A stretch of DNA of 64,000 nucleotides from Butyricicoccus sp. OM04-18BH (GCF_003481705.1 NZ_QULN01000005.1:136586-200585); one strand, 5' to 3'; shown: positions 55,001 through 63,943, numbered from the stretch's first letter. Notes: a model not told the origin generated them from the letters alone. Translations and numbers: made by a program.

Positions 55001-57318
55001 CGGAAGAGGAAAACGGCACAAAATATGTCTACTCCGGTACGAAGGCAACCGTAACCGCAACGCCGGGCAATAATTATGTTGCAACGGATGTAAAGGCGGA
55101 TTGGGGCACTGGAAACACCAGTACACCGAATGCCGGCAAGGTGAACGGTGAACAAAAGGTGGAGATTGCTGCAATCACCGCAAACACTATCTTCTCTGCA
55201 ACCTTTGTGGAAAAGCCTAAGGTAACGATTGAGACCGCTACGGGCGGTACCGTTACGGTCAAGGGCACTGTAAACGGCAAGGCAAATACCACGCTGAAGA
55301 CTGGCAACTATGTAGACTTCGACACCGACTTGACCGTTACGCTGGCACCGGGTAAGGGCTACGAGGTCGGCGATATTACCGGAGCCGCTCCGCAATACAC
55401 CGACGGCGACGGCACTACAACCGATAACAAGTCCTACACCATCAGCAAGGTGCAGGGCAACCAGACCATCAAGCCTGTCTGGTCGGCAATCCCGACCACT
55501 ACGGTCAACTGGTCTGTCATCGACAAGACGCCGAACACGGACGGCGGCACGGACGGCACGCTCACGGCGACTGTCACCCGCAAGAACATGGACAGCTACA
55601 AGGTGACCGACTCCACCGCTGGTACACTTACGGTTTACCGCGACTCGGTCGTTACCTTCACCGCAACGCCGGAGACCGGCTATAAGACCGGCGGATGGCA
55701 GCTCAACGGCGAAAAGCAGGGCAGCCAGCCGACGCTTACCATTACAAACGACATTGTAAATACTACGCAGAAGGTTGAAGTTCAGTTTGACCCGCTGGGC
55801 AAGCAGGTGACCTACGGCTTCCAGGCAGACAGCGCGAATGCTGCGGCGCATAAGGCACAGCTTACGGCGCAATTCAAGCCGAACAGCGGCACGGAAACCA
55901 ACTTTGAAAGCGGCACCACGCCGACCACCGATGGTTCCATCACCTTTACCGTTTCCGGTCTGGATGACGGCTACGAGGTAGAAGGCTGGTATGTGAACGG
56001 CAGCAAGCAGGATGGTGAAACCGGTACGACCTTTACCCATGAGGTAACGCACGATGTCGGCATGGATGTGCGGGTCAAGATCGTCCGCAAGTCGTATACG
56101 GTGAACTTCTCCGCAACGAACGGCACGAATGCGTTCGACTCCGGCGCAGAGCAGCCTGCCGGCTCGACCATCGTCTTTACGGCACAGCCGAAGGACGGTT
56201 ATCAGGTCAAGGGCTGGTATACGGCGGCTGACGGCACGACCGCAATCACCGGAACGACATCCGAGCAGAACAGCTACACCATTACCAATCTGACCGATGA
56301 AGCAACGGTATATGTAGCATTTGAACCGATTCCGACCTATGATATTACGCTCAGCACGACCGGTCTGGGCCATGTCACCGCAACGGTAAACGGCAAGGAC
56401 GCTAAAATCGCGGACGGCAAGCTGACGGTAAGCCGTCACGACAATGTAGTCCTCACCGCAGTACCGGATGCAAACCAGTATCTGACCGGCTGGACGCTGG
56501 ACGGCGAAACCAAGGGCAACAGCAGTCTGTCGCTGACGCTGGACGATGTAACCGAGGGTCACGCAGTTGCAGCAGACTTTGCGGCAAGCCAGCTTGTTAC
56601 GCTGAAAACGGTCTGCGGCGCAAATGGCACGCTGACCGCTCAGGCTGGCTATGGCGACGCACTTCAGACCATCGACGCCTCCTCCGAATCCGGTATTCAG
56701 GTGGAGAAGGGCAAGAAGGTCGTTCTGACTGTCACTCCGGGAACAGACTACATGGTAGAGAAGTGGATGGTCAACGGCACGGTTCAGGATAACCTGTCCA
56801 ACACGCTCACCATCGAAAATCTGAACGAGAATACCACGGTTGCGGTTGCGTTTGAGACGCCGCTGACGCTGTATTCGATTCCGCAGAGCGACAAGGGCTA
56901 CACCGTAAGCGATGTGAAGAAGACCCCGAATGATTACGGCAACGAGAATCAGATTCGCGCAAGAGGCACGGTCACCTTCACCGTAGCACCGGTAAGCGGA
57001 CCGTATCTCACCGCACTCACGGTAAACGGCAAGAATTGCCTCGCTACGATCAGCAACGATGGCAACGAGAACAAGCTGACGGTCGTGAACAATCGGAACG
57101 GCAGCTACACCATCACCGTTGCGAATGTCACCAAGAATATCGAACTGACGGCAGCTTCCATGAAATTCCGTACGGAGAAAACAGAACTCTCCGTTCCGAA
57201 AGAGCTGAAGGAGCAGTACGCCGATACCGATGCGCGGTGCAAGCTGGTCGCACTCACCGCCGAGGGCGATGTGGTTTCCATGACGCTAAGCGAGCTGAAA
57301 GCGCTGATTTCCGCTTAA
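52063..57318 (+). CDS. Giant surface protein, C-terminal part (Ig-like and InlB-type repeats)
   Basis: The same frame continues uninterrupted after the TGA at 52027-52029 from 52030; the first start-like codon is TTG 52063, with no ribosome site. About 1,750 residues follow. They comprise the rest of the Ig-like domain (SGTEYRCIVSQ), a Tyr/Thr-rich region and an Ig3-like domain (ITVSGSKEQVKGEPVTLTANV). More than ten InlB/Listeria-Bacteroides-type beta repeats of the form VTFTATPxxGYxVxxWxVNG come next, and the end is TEGDVVSMTLSELKALISA-like. It carries neither an LPxTG motif nor SLH domains. Independent translation is doubtful; it is best seen as the second half of one protein of about 2,850 residues. 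Confidence 0.7.
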   Translation: MNQNTPNLTVENPTKSMSGTEYRCIVSQTNMKTEKSSVVYSNTVKLTVDKASSTTELGTSRTGGNATHETTVETKKTVTAEYKQGNATYQKYKNAYTEDDKITGDVFGGSDSTGYHYYTGLTAGAESNANGVYTVSGTAVPLTAATDRITLDGKAYEISDKGFKRTPKAEEINGTTYTVYTATGVAGESGKTETLTLYRKDDKYYRKNSDSTTTEMTAANTIGDAANTYRKDSLTPVYVTEGDYTVLTYTTEDETPTTLTIYERNGTYYSKNGNTYTSLSLVTGLYQNGEGKLFKPGAAVTTEITVSGSKEQVKGEPVTLTANVNVTDTGAAANGTVTFEITNTTTGSVTRQQVSKSPGDPKVSYSWTPSEAGVYSIVAIFGGNSETAASRSGAVTYYAKAADDLYEIEVRDCTYGETISPSLKSVTISNGSGSASGADKSVTYAAYKVGATIAVADWESGKTLVPGTYRITATADDKLLASKYITVSKKPITITAPTAQDGQITFTDKDGNPGFVIGDNYTDLFKTEGMPTDKTAGVYNVSVVYDESIPEFTNKQAEFFSKYTPTLKSSMVLVKANAYTVTYSNGNNGTLKGYQGDYSTSFNSGAQIASGSNVIFTATPEENYQVWKWTVNGVEVTKSTDDYTLSDDKKTLTISSLNGALDVQVEFSNQFYTVSALSNDGNGTVTATVGGVLTAGYVLSGTEVTFTAAPKTGYVVKQWTVKRGTDASEPQKNTDGTVFSGNELKLTITANTTVSVTFEQTAQFTVHYSAVDQKNTDKIVALSFETTGLTEGKGEKGSTVTLTAKPSSAMGIAGWQYKTKPDGDWSNTSATGLSYTIRNLQCDIWVRALVNDSATPTKVSFGIVNEKNPSVAGGGTLTAKYTANGAEIQSGNGCTTYSSITFTYEEPTAYEVVGWKVNGNEVAAVRNGKTFTYTIDSLTTATTVNMVVRPKPTVAITPPESPEIGTFSVTYTLKDKEVKPEEENGTKYVYSGTKATVTATPGNNYVATDVKADWGTGNTSTPNAGKVNGEQKVEIAAITANTIFSATFVEKPKVTIETATGGTVTVKGTVNGKANTTLKTGNYVDFDTDLTVTLAPGKGYEVGDITGAAPQYTDGDGTTTDNKSYTISKVQGNQTIKPVWSAIPTTTVNWSVIDKTPNTDGGTDGTLTATVTRKNMDSYKVTDSTAGTLTVYRDSVVTFTATPETGYKTGGWQLNGEKQGSQPTLTITNDIVNTTQKVEVQFDPLGKQVTYGFQADSANAAAHKAQLTAQFKPNSGTETNFESGTTPTTDGSITFTVSGLDDGYEVEGWYVNGSKQDGETGTTFTHEVTHDVGMDVRVKIVRKSYTVNFSATNGTNAFDSGAEQPAGSTIVFTAQPKDGYQVKGWYTAADGTTAITGTTSEQNSYTITNLTDEATVYVAFEPIPTYDITLSTTGLGHVTATVNGKDAKIADGKLTVSRHDNVVLTAVPDANQYLTGWTLDGETKGNSSLSLTLDDVTEGHAVAADFAASQLVTLKTVCGANGTLTAQAGYGDALQTIDASSESGIQVEKGKKVVLTVTPGTDYMVEKWMVNGTVQDNLSNTLTIENLNENTTVAVAFETPLTLYSIPQSDKGYTVSDVKKTPNDYGNENQIRARGTVTFTVAPVSGPYLTALTVNGKNCLATISNDGNENKLTVVNNRNGSYTITVANVTKNIELTAASMKFRTEKTELSVPKELKEQYADTDARCKLVALTAEGDVVSMTLSELKALISA

Positions 57319-57325
57319 AGCCTGC

Positions 57326-57364
57326 AAAAAACAGACCGACATTCACTCTGTCGGTCTGTTTTTT
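57326..57364. terminator. Bidirectional terminator
   Basis: ACAGACCGA pairs with TCGGTCTGT, with runs of six A and six T on the flanks. It lies between the giant gene and the convergent TraX gene. Confidence 0.9.
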
Positions 57365-57369
57365 GCGAT

Positions 57370-58347
57370 TTACAAATAATACTTCAACAGCTTGAGCTGC
57401 GTCAGCGGACCTTTCGCTGCAATCACCATCGCCCAGATCACCGCGAGGTGCAGCGGATACGCCGCATAAAAGGCTTTGTTCAGCTTCGGGTGCGGTTTCC
57501 GGCTGCGCTCGCCGTTGTACAGCAACAGAAGGAGCGCTGCCGCCGCCGTGCCGCAGATCGAACCCCAATCCGGCATACCGAGCGAGGAATAAAACAGCGC
57601 ACCCCAGAGTAAAACAACAAGCGCGCGGCTCCATCGGCTCTCGGCATACGACAGGCACAAAATCAGCAAAATTCCCCATACACCGTAGTCGATGTTGCAC
57701 CGGAGATGCGCAAGCGGATACCGCTCAAACAGCAGCACAGCAAACACGAGCACCGCAAACCGCGCGAGCCAATCCCGCAGGGCTAGGTGCTTTCGCCAAA
57801 CGTGCAGCAGCGCGACCGCGATTGCCGAGGCAAGGAGCAGCACGGTGCACAGCCGGCGGAAGCGCGAGTCAAACTCCGGCTCCGCCGTATAGACCGCGAA
57901 GCCGCCGCAGGCGAGCAGGAGCACCGCAAGCCCTTTGGACTGAATCACCCGCGCCAGCGGCTTTTTACGAAAGAAAACCAGCAGAACCAACCCGATAAAC
58001 AGCGTAAACAGAATATTTAAGCTTCGGAACGCCCGACTCGGGTTAATGGGAAACACCTCTCCGAACGCGGGCTCGAGATACCCGCGGTTGAGCGTAAACG
58101 CATACGGAAGCTGCGAGATGACCCCGAGCAGCAGCAGACGCCCGCCGTATCGGCGGAGATCATGGCTGTGGCGGAATCCTTCGACCAGACAGAAGGCATA
58201 AATCGGAAACGCCATGCGTCCGATTGCTCTGGAAATCATATACACCTTGCTAAACCCCGGAAAAAACACCCTGTCCAGACGGCACGCCGCCGCATGGTCG
58301 ATCACCATCGCAAGGAACGCGGCAAGCTTCAGCATCAGTTCGGTCAT
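57370..58347 (-). CDS. TraX-family membrane protein
   Basis: A protein of 325 residues with about nine membrane helices and the TraX pattern: KLAAFLAMVIDHAAA at the start, IGRMAFPIYAFCLVEGFRHS (about 41-60), SQLPYAFTLN (about 78-87) and AFYAAYPLHLAVIW near the end. In plasmids TraX N-acetylates pilin, and chromosomal relatives are thought to be acyltransferases for surface polymers or proteins. The promoter on the minus strand is TTGTGA-17-TATAAT (58445-58473). Confidence 0.88.
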   Translation of the reverse strand: MTELMLKLAAFLAMVIDHAAACRLDRVFFPGFSKVYMISRAIGRMAFPIYAFCLVEGFRHSHDLRRYGGRLLLLGVISQLPYAFTLNRGYLEPAFGEVFPINPSRAFRSLNILFTLFIGLVLLVFFRKKPLARVIQSKGLAVLLLACGGFAVYTAEPEFDSRFRRLCTVLLLASAIAVALLHVWRKHLALRDWLARFAVLVFAVLLFERYPLAHLRCNIDYGVWGILLILCLSYAESRWSRALVVLLWGALFYSSLGMPDWGSICGTAAAALLLLLYNGERSRKPHPKLNKAFYAAYPLHLAVIWAMVIAAKGPLTQLKLLKYYL

Positions 58348-58444
58348 AACAGTCCCTCCTTTCCGACTGTTGCGGAAAGCGGCATCCGGAGGAGTATTGA
58401 CGCTGATCGAATGCCGCTTTGTTTCCTATGCTTTTACAGTTCTA

Positions 58445-58473
58445 TTATATCGGTTTCCGAAGATTGTCACAAT
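58445..58473 (-). promoter_or_regulatory. Promoter of the TraX gene
   Basis: On the minus strand TTGTGA (58468-58473), a 17-base spacer and TATAAT (58445-58450). Confidence 0.6.
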
Positions 58474-58562
58474 ATGGAATTCCCACAAAGTCGGAGGTCG
58501 GTTGTCGTGCAGATTGGATAAGAAAAACGCCGCCTGCCCACATCATTCCTTGATGTAGCGTG

Positions 58563-58667
58563 CTGAACGGCAAGGGCGGCAGTCTTCTTGCCCCGACCGG
58601 CACCGCAACTCGTGCCGAGATCGCCGCAATCATGCAGCGCTGGTGCGAGAAGATCGTTCAAAAGTAA
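58563..58667 (+). pseudogene. Orphan C-terminus of an SLH-domain protein
   Basis: An open frame without a start encodes LNGKGGSLLAPTG, TATRAEIAAIMQRWC and EKIVQK before TAA. That is the second half of a terminal SLH domain, including the TRAE motif. The upstream part of the gene is missing, so this is a relic of a deleted or rearranged surface protein gene. It lies between the TraX and LacI genes. Confidence 0.7.
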
Positions 58668-58692
58668 AACCAAATACGCCGAATGGCATGAA

Positions 58693-58720
58693 AAAGGAGC
58701 AGTCTATGGCTGCTCCTTTC
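58693..58720 (+). terminator. Hairpin downstream of the SLH relic
   Basis: AAGGAGCAG pairs with CTGCTCCTT and TTC follows. It is probably the original terminator of the lost SLH gene. Confidence 0.5.
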
Positions 58721-58755
58721 AGATTGTCGAAAAAACGAGGTTTTTCGACAGTCTC
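58720..58755. repeat. 36-bp palindromic repeat, copy 2
   Basis: TGTCGAAAAAAC and GTTTTTCGACA arms, differing from the copy at 7118-7153 at two positions. The stem can terminate transcription in either direction. Confidence 0.55.
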
Positions 58756-58827
58756 GGAGCGTATAGCATGAAATTGCTGTACGCTCTTTTTATGGTCTTG
58801 CAATCTATTTCCCAATAGCATGAATTT

Positions 58828-59850
58828 TTACACGTTCCCGCGGAATTTAATCGTAATATCCGTCATATTCATGCGCTCTCTGGGAAACTGGTGCCGCTCG
58901 AGGTAGTCGTAGAGCAGGCGAATCGGGAGCGTGCCCTGTGTTTTGACGTCCTGCCCGATGATGAAATCGACCGTGCCGTTTTTGACCATTTTGATGTTGC
59001 CCTCGGTGATGTCGTGAACGACGATGTGCAGCTTTTCGTTGCGGTGTGCAGCGTGCACGGCGCGGTAAACGCCCTCCCGTCCCGCGGAGGTCAGATAGAT
59101 GCCGCGCAGCTCGCTGTCCGACTGAATGGCGCGCATAGCGATGCGCTCGGAAAGGCTTTCGTCGAGGAACGAGCATTCCGGGTGTAGGACCCGGATATCC
59201 GGAAAGCTCTCCGCCATTTCGGTGCTGAAGCCGGTAAAACGCTGCGAGTCGGCATAGTGACCGCTGCGCTGACCCAGAATCGGCAGCACGCTGCCGTGCC
59301 CCTGCATGACCATGCCGAGCAGCGCAGCGGCGGCGCGGCCGCTCGCGATGTTGTCCGCGCCGACATAGGCGATGCGGTTCGCGTCGGTGATATCCGTGTT
59401 GAATGTCACGACAGGGATGCCCTGCTGCTCGCTGAGCGTGTTTATCCTGTCGCGCACGAGCGTATTCGCGAGCGGCATGAGCGCGAGGCCGTCGATGTGC
59501 TCGGTTGTTACCAGCTCATCGATCAGCGTCAGCTGATGCTGCACATCCATATCCTGCATCGCGCGCACGATGACCGTGATGTTCGGGAGAAGCTCACGCT
59601 CGGAAAAGCTCTCGAACAGCTCGCACAGCATCTGCACGAAGGGCGAATGGCCGGAGTGGAGCACCACGCCGATCTTCCACTGCTGCGTCTGCTGCATGAC
59701 GAGGCGGTTCGAGATATAGCCCATTTCGCGCGCCGTCGCGCGGATGCGCTCCGCGACTTCCTCGCGCACGCCCTCCTTGTGGTGCAGGGCGCGGTCCACT
59801 GTTCCGCGCGACACCCCGCAGCGGTCAGCAATCTGCTGCATCGTTACCAT
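58828..59850 (-). CDS. LacI-family transcriptional regulator
   Basis: A protein of 340 residues with the LacI helix-turn-helix (MQQIADRCGVSRGTVDRALHHKEGVREEVAERI in pieces, about 4-45) and a periplasmic-binding-protein-like effector domain (about 60-335; IGVVLHSGHSPFVQ, YVGADNIASGRAAAALL). AGGAGAG precedes the ATG. It is divergent from the SSS symporter operon and is very likely its sugar-responsive repressor. The effector domain resembles those for ribose or inositol-type ligands. Confidence 0.92.
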   Translation of the reverse strand: MVTMQQIADRCGVSRGTVDRALHHKEGVREEVAERIRATAREMGYISNRLVMQQTQQWKIGVVLHSGHSPFVQMLCELFESFSERELLPNITVIVRAMQDMDVQHQLTLIDELVTTEHIDGLALMPLANTLVRDRINTLSEQQGIPVVTFNTDITDANRIAYVGADNIASGRAAAALLGMVMQGHGSVLPILGQRSGHYADSQRFTGFSTEMAESFPDIRVLHPECSFLDESLSERIAMRAIQSDSELRGIYLTSAGREGVYRAVHAAHRNEKLHIVVHDITEGNIKMVKNGTVDFIIGQDVKTQGTLPIRLLYDYLERHQFPRERMNMTDITIKFRGNV

Positions 59851-59989
59851 AAAATCACTCTCCTGCGTTCTCTGTACTTATACTATATCATAAAATACTG
59901 CCGTGCGCCAGATATTACATCTGCACGAAAATGTTGTGCTGCACATCGTCCGCGATACAATGATAGCGCCGTTTTTGTGCATGATATCA

Positions 59990-60088
59990 TAAATTATTGC
60001 AATGTTAATGTGCATAATCACGAGATAATGCACGGATAAATGATAGTGCGCCCAAGCTATTGCAACCGGAAATCCGCTGTGATATTCT
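59990..60088 (+). promoter_or_regulatory. Promoter and palindromes of the sugar operon
   Basis: TTGCAA (60060-60065), a 17-base spacer and TATTCT (60083-60088) form a promoter. Short palindromes ATTGCAAT (59996-60003) and TGATATCA (about 59983-59990), and the repeated sequence TGTGCA/TGCACA around 59930-60030, are candidate LacI-family or catabolite sites. Confidence 0.45.
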
Positions 60089-60156
60089 GTGATTGTCAAG
60101 TGAACAAGGCCATTCACAAAATCGAAAAACCCCCAAAAGAGAGTGAGAGAAACAAA

Positions 60157-61818
60157 ATGTCATTTTTCAGTTCCATGATCTGGATCGCGCTGAGCTTCCT
60201 GTTTTTCACCGTCATGGTGGCAGTCATTTCAGCGTGGAAAACCCGAGATGACAAGCTCGACACCGCCGAGGGATACTTCCTCGCGGGGCGCGGACTGCCG
60301 GGTATTGTCATCGCAGGCTCGCTGCTGCTGACCAACCTGTCCGCAGAACAGCTTGTCGGCACAAACGGCCAGGGCTGGGCTTCCAATATGAGCCCGATTG
60401 GCTGGGAGGTCGGCGCACTGTTCACGCTGTTTGCGCTGGCGCTGTGGTTCCTGCCGACCTACCTCAAAATGGGCACGACCACCATCCCGCAGCTGATGGA
60501 AGCACGCTTTGGCCGCGGCACCAAGCTGATGTTCTCGTTCGTCATCGTTGTGATGTACTCCATCCTCAATCTGCCGGTCATCCTTTACTCCGGTGCGGTT
60601 GTATTTGAGAATATCTTCGATATTTCCGGTATCTTCGGCATCGGCAAGTTCCAGGCTGTCGCAATCCTGTGTGTCGTCATCGGCATTATCGGCGGCTGCT
60701 ACGCCATCTTCGGCGGTTTGAAAGCGGTTGCCGTATCCGACACCATCAACGGCATCGGCCTTATCATCGGCGGTCTGATGATTCCGTTCCTCGCGCTGGC
60801 GCTGCTGGGTCACGAGACCACCGGCGGCGGTCTGGTAGAAGGTGTCAAGTACCTCGTACAAACCGAACCCGAAAAGCTCAACGCATGGGCTTCGTGGGAT
60901 GCCGCTGAACCGGCTCTGCCGTGGCCGCTCATCTTCACGGGAATGTTCTTCAACAACCTGTACTGGTGGTGCACGAATCAGTCCTTTGTACAGCGCGCAC
61001 TTGCTGCAAAGAGCCTGAAGGAAGGTCAGAAGGGCGCGATCTACTGCGGTTTCCTCAAGACCATCGGCTTCTTCTATCTGGTGCTGCCGGGCGTTATCGC
61101 TTACCACCTGCCGTCCATTCAGGACAAGCTGGCGGCGGCCGGTTCCTCCGCGATCGACTTCGCTTATCCGGCACTGGTTTCCGCCGTTGTTCCCAAGCCG
61201 GTCATGGGCTTCTTCGCCGCTGTTCTGTTCGGCGCGATCCTGTCCTCGTTCAACTCGGTGCTCAATTCCGCATCGACCATGTTTACCCTCGACCTGTACC
61301 GAACTGCCATCAATCCCAAGGCTTCGGATATGCAGTGCGTCAAGGTCGGCAAGATCTACGGCACCTGCGCCGGTGCAGTCGCTATCTGCGTGGCACCGTT
61401 CGTTATGTTCGCACAGGGCATCACGACCTTCCTCAACTCTATGAGCCAGTTCGTTTCCCTGCCGATCCTGTTCACTGTACTCGGCGCGCTGATCTTCCGC
61501 AAGGCACCGAAGTACGCGCCCAAGGTCATCACCGCTGTTCACGTTATCGCTTACGGCGCGTTTATGATCCTCAAGCCCTGTTACCCCACCTCGGGTGAGC
61601 CGATTCATTATCTGTACGCCATCGCTGTGCTGTTCGTCGTTGAATTTGCCATCATGTGGTATCTGAACAAGTACCGCGGCACAGAGGAATATGTTCCGGC
61701 CGATGTCGGTGCAGTTGATCTGACCCCGTGGAAGTATCGCCATATCGTATGTATCATCGGTATCATTCTGGCGATCGGCATCTACATTCTGTTTTCGCCC
61801 ATCGGCATTGCCGCATGA
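60157..61818 (+). CDS. SSS-family solute:sodium symporter
   Basis: A protein of 553 residues with 13 or 14 membrane helices in the SGLT arrangement. Signatures are DTAEGYFLAGRGLPGIVIAGSLLLTNLSAEQLVGTNGQGW in parts (25-70), GCYAIFGGLKAVAVSD and FGAILSSFNSVLNSASTMFTLDLYR, the latter containing the Na2-site residues. The ATG at 60157 follows GAGTGAGAG. Its operon position with a sugar-phosphate isomerase, sugar-binding protein and dehydrogenase suggests a cyclitol or rare sugar as substrate. Confidence 0.92.
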   Translation: MSFFSSMIWIALSFLFFTVMVAVISAWKTRDDKLDTAEGYFLAGRGLPGIVIAGSLLLTNLSAEQLVGTNGQGWASNMSPIGWEVGALFTLFALALWFLPTYLKMGTTTIPQLMEARFGRGTKLMFSFVIVVMYSILNLPVILYSGAVVFENIFDISGIFGIGKFQAVAILCVVIGIIGGCYAIFGGLKAVAVSDTINGIGLIIGGLMIPFLALALLGHETTGGGLVEGVKYLVQTEPEKLNAWASWDAAEPALPWPLIFTGMFFNNLYWWCTNQSFVQRALAAKSLKEGQKGAIYCGFLKTIGFFYLVLPGVIAYHLPSIQDKLAAAGSSAIDFAYPALVSAVVPKPVMGFFAAVLFGAILSSFNSVLNSASTMFTLDLYRTAINPKASDMQCVKVGKIYGTCAGAVAICVAPFVMFAQGITTFLNSMSQFVSLPILFTVLGALIFRKAPKYAPKVITAVHVIAYGAFMILKPCYPTSGEPIHYLYAIAVLFVVEFAIMWYLNKYRGTEEYVPADVGAVDLTPWKYRHIVCIIGIILAIGIYILFSPIGIAA

Positions 61819-61873
61819 GTATAATAAAGTCTAACCAAGAACTTAATTGAGAAAAGAAAAGGAGAAATTTACT

Positions 61874-62749
61874 ATGAAACTCGGATTTAATGAAGCAAAT
61901 GACCGTTTCTGCAAGAACCACAGTGTTATGATGGACCTCGAGCTGTGCGAGAAGTACGGCTTCGACTGCATTGATATTCAGTCGGAGTGCCTGAACCGTG
62001 ATCTGGAAGCCGGCAAGATCACCCTCGAGGAGATGGGCGCATGGTTCCAGAGCCACCACCTCAAGATGCTCTCCTACAATGCGCTGTGCTTCTTCAACAT
62101 GAAGCAGACGCAGGAGGAGAAGGACGCCGTGATGGCTGAGCTAGACGAGATCATCCGCCGCTGCAACATCCTCGGCTGCCAGATGATCGTTGTCGTACCG
62201 AGCAAGGACATGAAGGAGCGCGGCCTGACCCCGACCCGCAAGGAGATCCGCGAGGATGCAGTTGCTGTTCTCAAGGAAATGGTTAAGAAGTGCGAGCCGC
62301 ACGGTATCCGCCTGAGCCTTGAGTTCTGCGGCGAGCCGTCCATGACCATCAACCGCTTCGAGGACGCTTACGCCATCGTTGAGGAGGTCAACAGCCCGTA
62401 TGTCGGCGTCACCCTCGACCAGTACCACTTCTACGCAATGGGCTCCGGCTGGGACACGCTCGAAAAGGCGGACGGCAAGAAGATTTTCGTATGGCACCTG
62501 AACGGCACCGAGGACATGCCCTGCGGCGCATATTACAACAATGACGAAAAGCGTCTGTGGCCGGGTGCCGAGGGTGACTGCCTGCCGCACGCACGCTACG
62601 CCGATACGCTCAAGAAAATCGGCTTTGACGGCGACTGCTGCACCATCGAGATTTTCCGTCCGGAATACTACGAGCTGTCGCAGGAGGAAAACGTCAAGAA
62701 GTCCGCAGAAGTCACCCGCGCACACGTTGCAAAATACGCACAGTTCTAA
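61874..62749 (+). CDS. Sugar phosphate isomerase/epimerase (xylose isomerase-like TIM barrel)
   Basis: A protein of 291 residues. The pattern of IolE/IolH/IolI-type barrels is visible: KLGFNEANDRF, FDCIDIQSECLN, CQMIVVVPS, GIRLSLEFCGEPS (Glu metal ligand), VGVTLDQYHFYAMG (Asp, His), HLNGTEDM and CCTIEIFRPEYY (final Glu). AAAGGAG precedes the ATG at 61874. It lies in an operon with the SSS symporter and may isomerise a ketose or keto-inositol. Confidence 0.87.
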   Translation: MKLGFNEANDRFCKNHSVMMDLELCEKYGFDCIDIQSECLNRDLEAGKITLEEMGAWFQSHHLKMLSYNALCFFNMKQTQEEKDAVMAELDEIIRRCNILGCQMIVVVPSKDMKERGLTPTRKEIREDAVAVLKEMVKKCEPHGIRLSLEFCGEPSMTINRFEDAYAIVEEVNSPYVGVTLDQYHFYAMGSGWDTLEKADGKKIFVWHLNGTEDMPCGAYYNNDEKRLWPGAEGDCLPHARYADTLKKIGFDGDCCTIEIFRPEYYELSQEENVKKSAEVTRAHVAKYAQF

Positions 62750-62828
62750 TATCGTAAAATCAGCAGTATCTCACAGCATATTCCCCAGCATTTATCACGT
62801 TTTTTTGATCTGTAAAGGAGAATTTATT

Positions 62829-63860
62829 ATGAGCTATCTGAAGAAAATCGGCGCACTGTTTGTTTCCTCCGCATTGATGGCATCCATGCTCGCAGGCTGC
62901 GGCGGCTCGTCCTCCGGCTCCACCGGCGGCAGCGGCTCTCAGGCTGAGGGCGGTGATGGCAATTACAACATTTCCATCGTGTTCAAGACCACTTCGAACG
63001 AATACACCCAGTACATGATGGCAGGTGCGAAGAAAGCAGCCGAGGAGACTGGCGCGGTGCTCGACATGAAGGGCGCGACCTCGGAAACCGCCTATGACGA
63101 GCAGCAGAACATGATCGAAACCGATCTGCACGCCAGCAAGTATGACGCGATGATTATCGCTCCGCTGCAGGGCGATATGGCGACGACGCTCGTCAGCGGC
63201 ACGGATATGCCCATCTTCGCAATCGACACGGACTTTAATGCACCGGAGAAGATTTCGTTCATCGGCATCGGCCAGAAGGATGCAGCGGCAAGCGGCGGCG
63301 AAAAGGCTGTCGAGGCGGCGAAGGCAGCCGGCTGGGACAAGATCGAAGCCGCTTATATTGCGGGCGTTCAGGGCGACTCTACCGCCGATGCACGCCGCAC
63401 CGGTTTCCAGGAAGGCATTGACGGCGCAGGCGGCACGTTCCTCGCAGACGAGGTGCAGTACGCTGATGCGGTAGCGGACAAGGCAACCCTCTGCATGGAG
63501 GGCATCATGCAGAGCCATCCGGAGGGTCTGGCTATCATCGCCTGCCACAATGACGACTGCGCGATCGCGGCCGCTCGTGCAGCAGCGAACAATCCGGCTT
63601 ATGCAAAGACTATCTTCATCGGCTTTGACGGCAACATCACCGCAGCACAGTCCATCCTCGATGGCGGCGAGACCATGACCGTTGCCCAGAGCGGTTACGA
63701 TCAGGGCTATCAGGCAGTTAAGACCGTTGTGGCACATCTGAACGGCGAAAAGGTGGACAGCTTCGTTGACTGTGGTACCAAGGTCATCGACAGCACTACC
63801 GCCGAGGACTACATGGCAACTCTCAAGAGCCAGATGGACGGCAAGGCAGCTGCACAGTAA
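62829..63860 (+). CDS. Sugar-binding lipoprotein (RbsB-type)
   Basis: A protein of 343 residues with a lipoprotein signal (MLAGC, Cys24) and a Gly/Ser linker. The type I periplasmic binding fold (about 45-335) follows, with YNISIVFKTTSNEYTQYMMAGAKKAAEE, YDAMIIAPLQGD, FIGIGQKDAAASGGEKAVEAA and FIGFDGN. AAAGGAG precedes the ATG. ABC permease and ATPase genes are expected beyond the window edge or elsewhere; none lies between this gene and the dehydrogenase that follows. Confidence 0.92.
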   Translation: MSYLKKIGALFVSSALMASMLAGCGGSSSGSTGGSGSQAEGGDGNYNISIVFKTTSNEYTQYMMAGAKKAAEETGAVLDMKGATSETAYDEQQNMIETDLHASKYDAMIIAPLQGDMATTLVSGTDMPIFAIDTDFNAPEKISFIGIGQKDAAASGGEKAVEAAKAAGWDKIEAAYIAGVQGDSTADARRTGFQEGIDGAGGTFLADEVQYADAVADKATLCMEGIMQSHPEGLAIIACHNDDCAIAAARAAANNPAYAKTIFIGFDGNITAAQSILDGGETMTVAQSGYDQGYQAVKTVVAHLNGEKVDSFVDCGTKVIDSTTAEDYMATLKSQMDGKAAAQ

Positions 63861-63943
63861 ACCGTAATACCATGCGCTGCACTTGCAGCAGTAAGTGCAG
63901 CGCATCTATTAAAAAATCACGTTTCTACAAGGAGAGAAAACCA

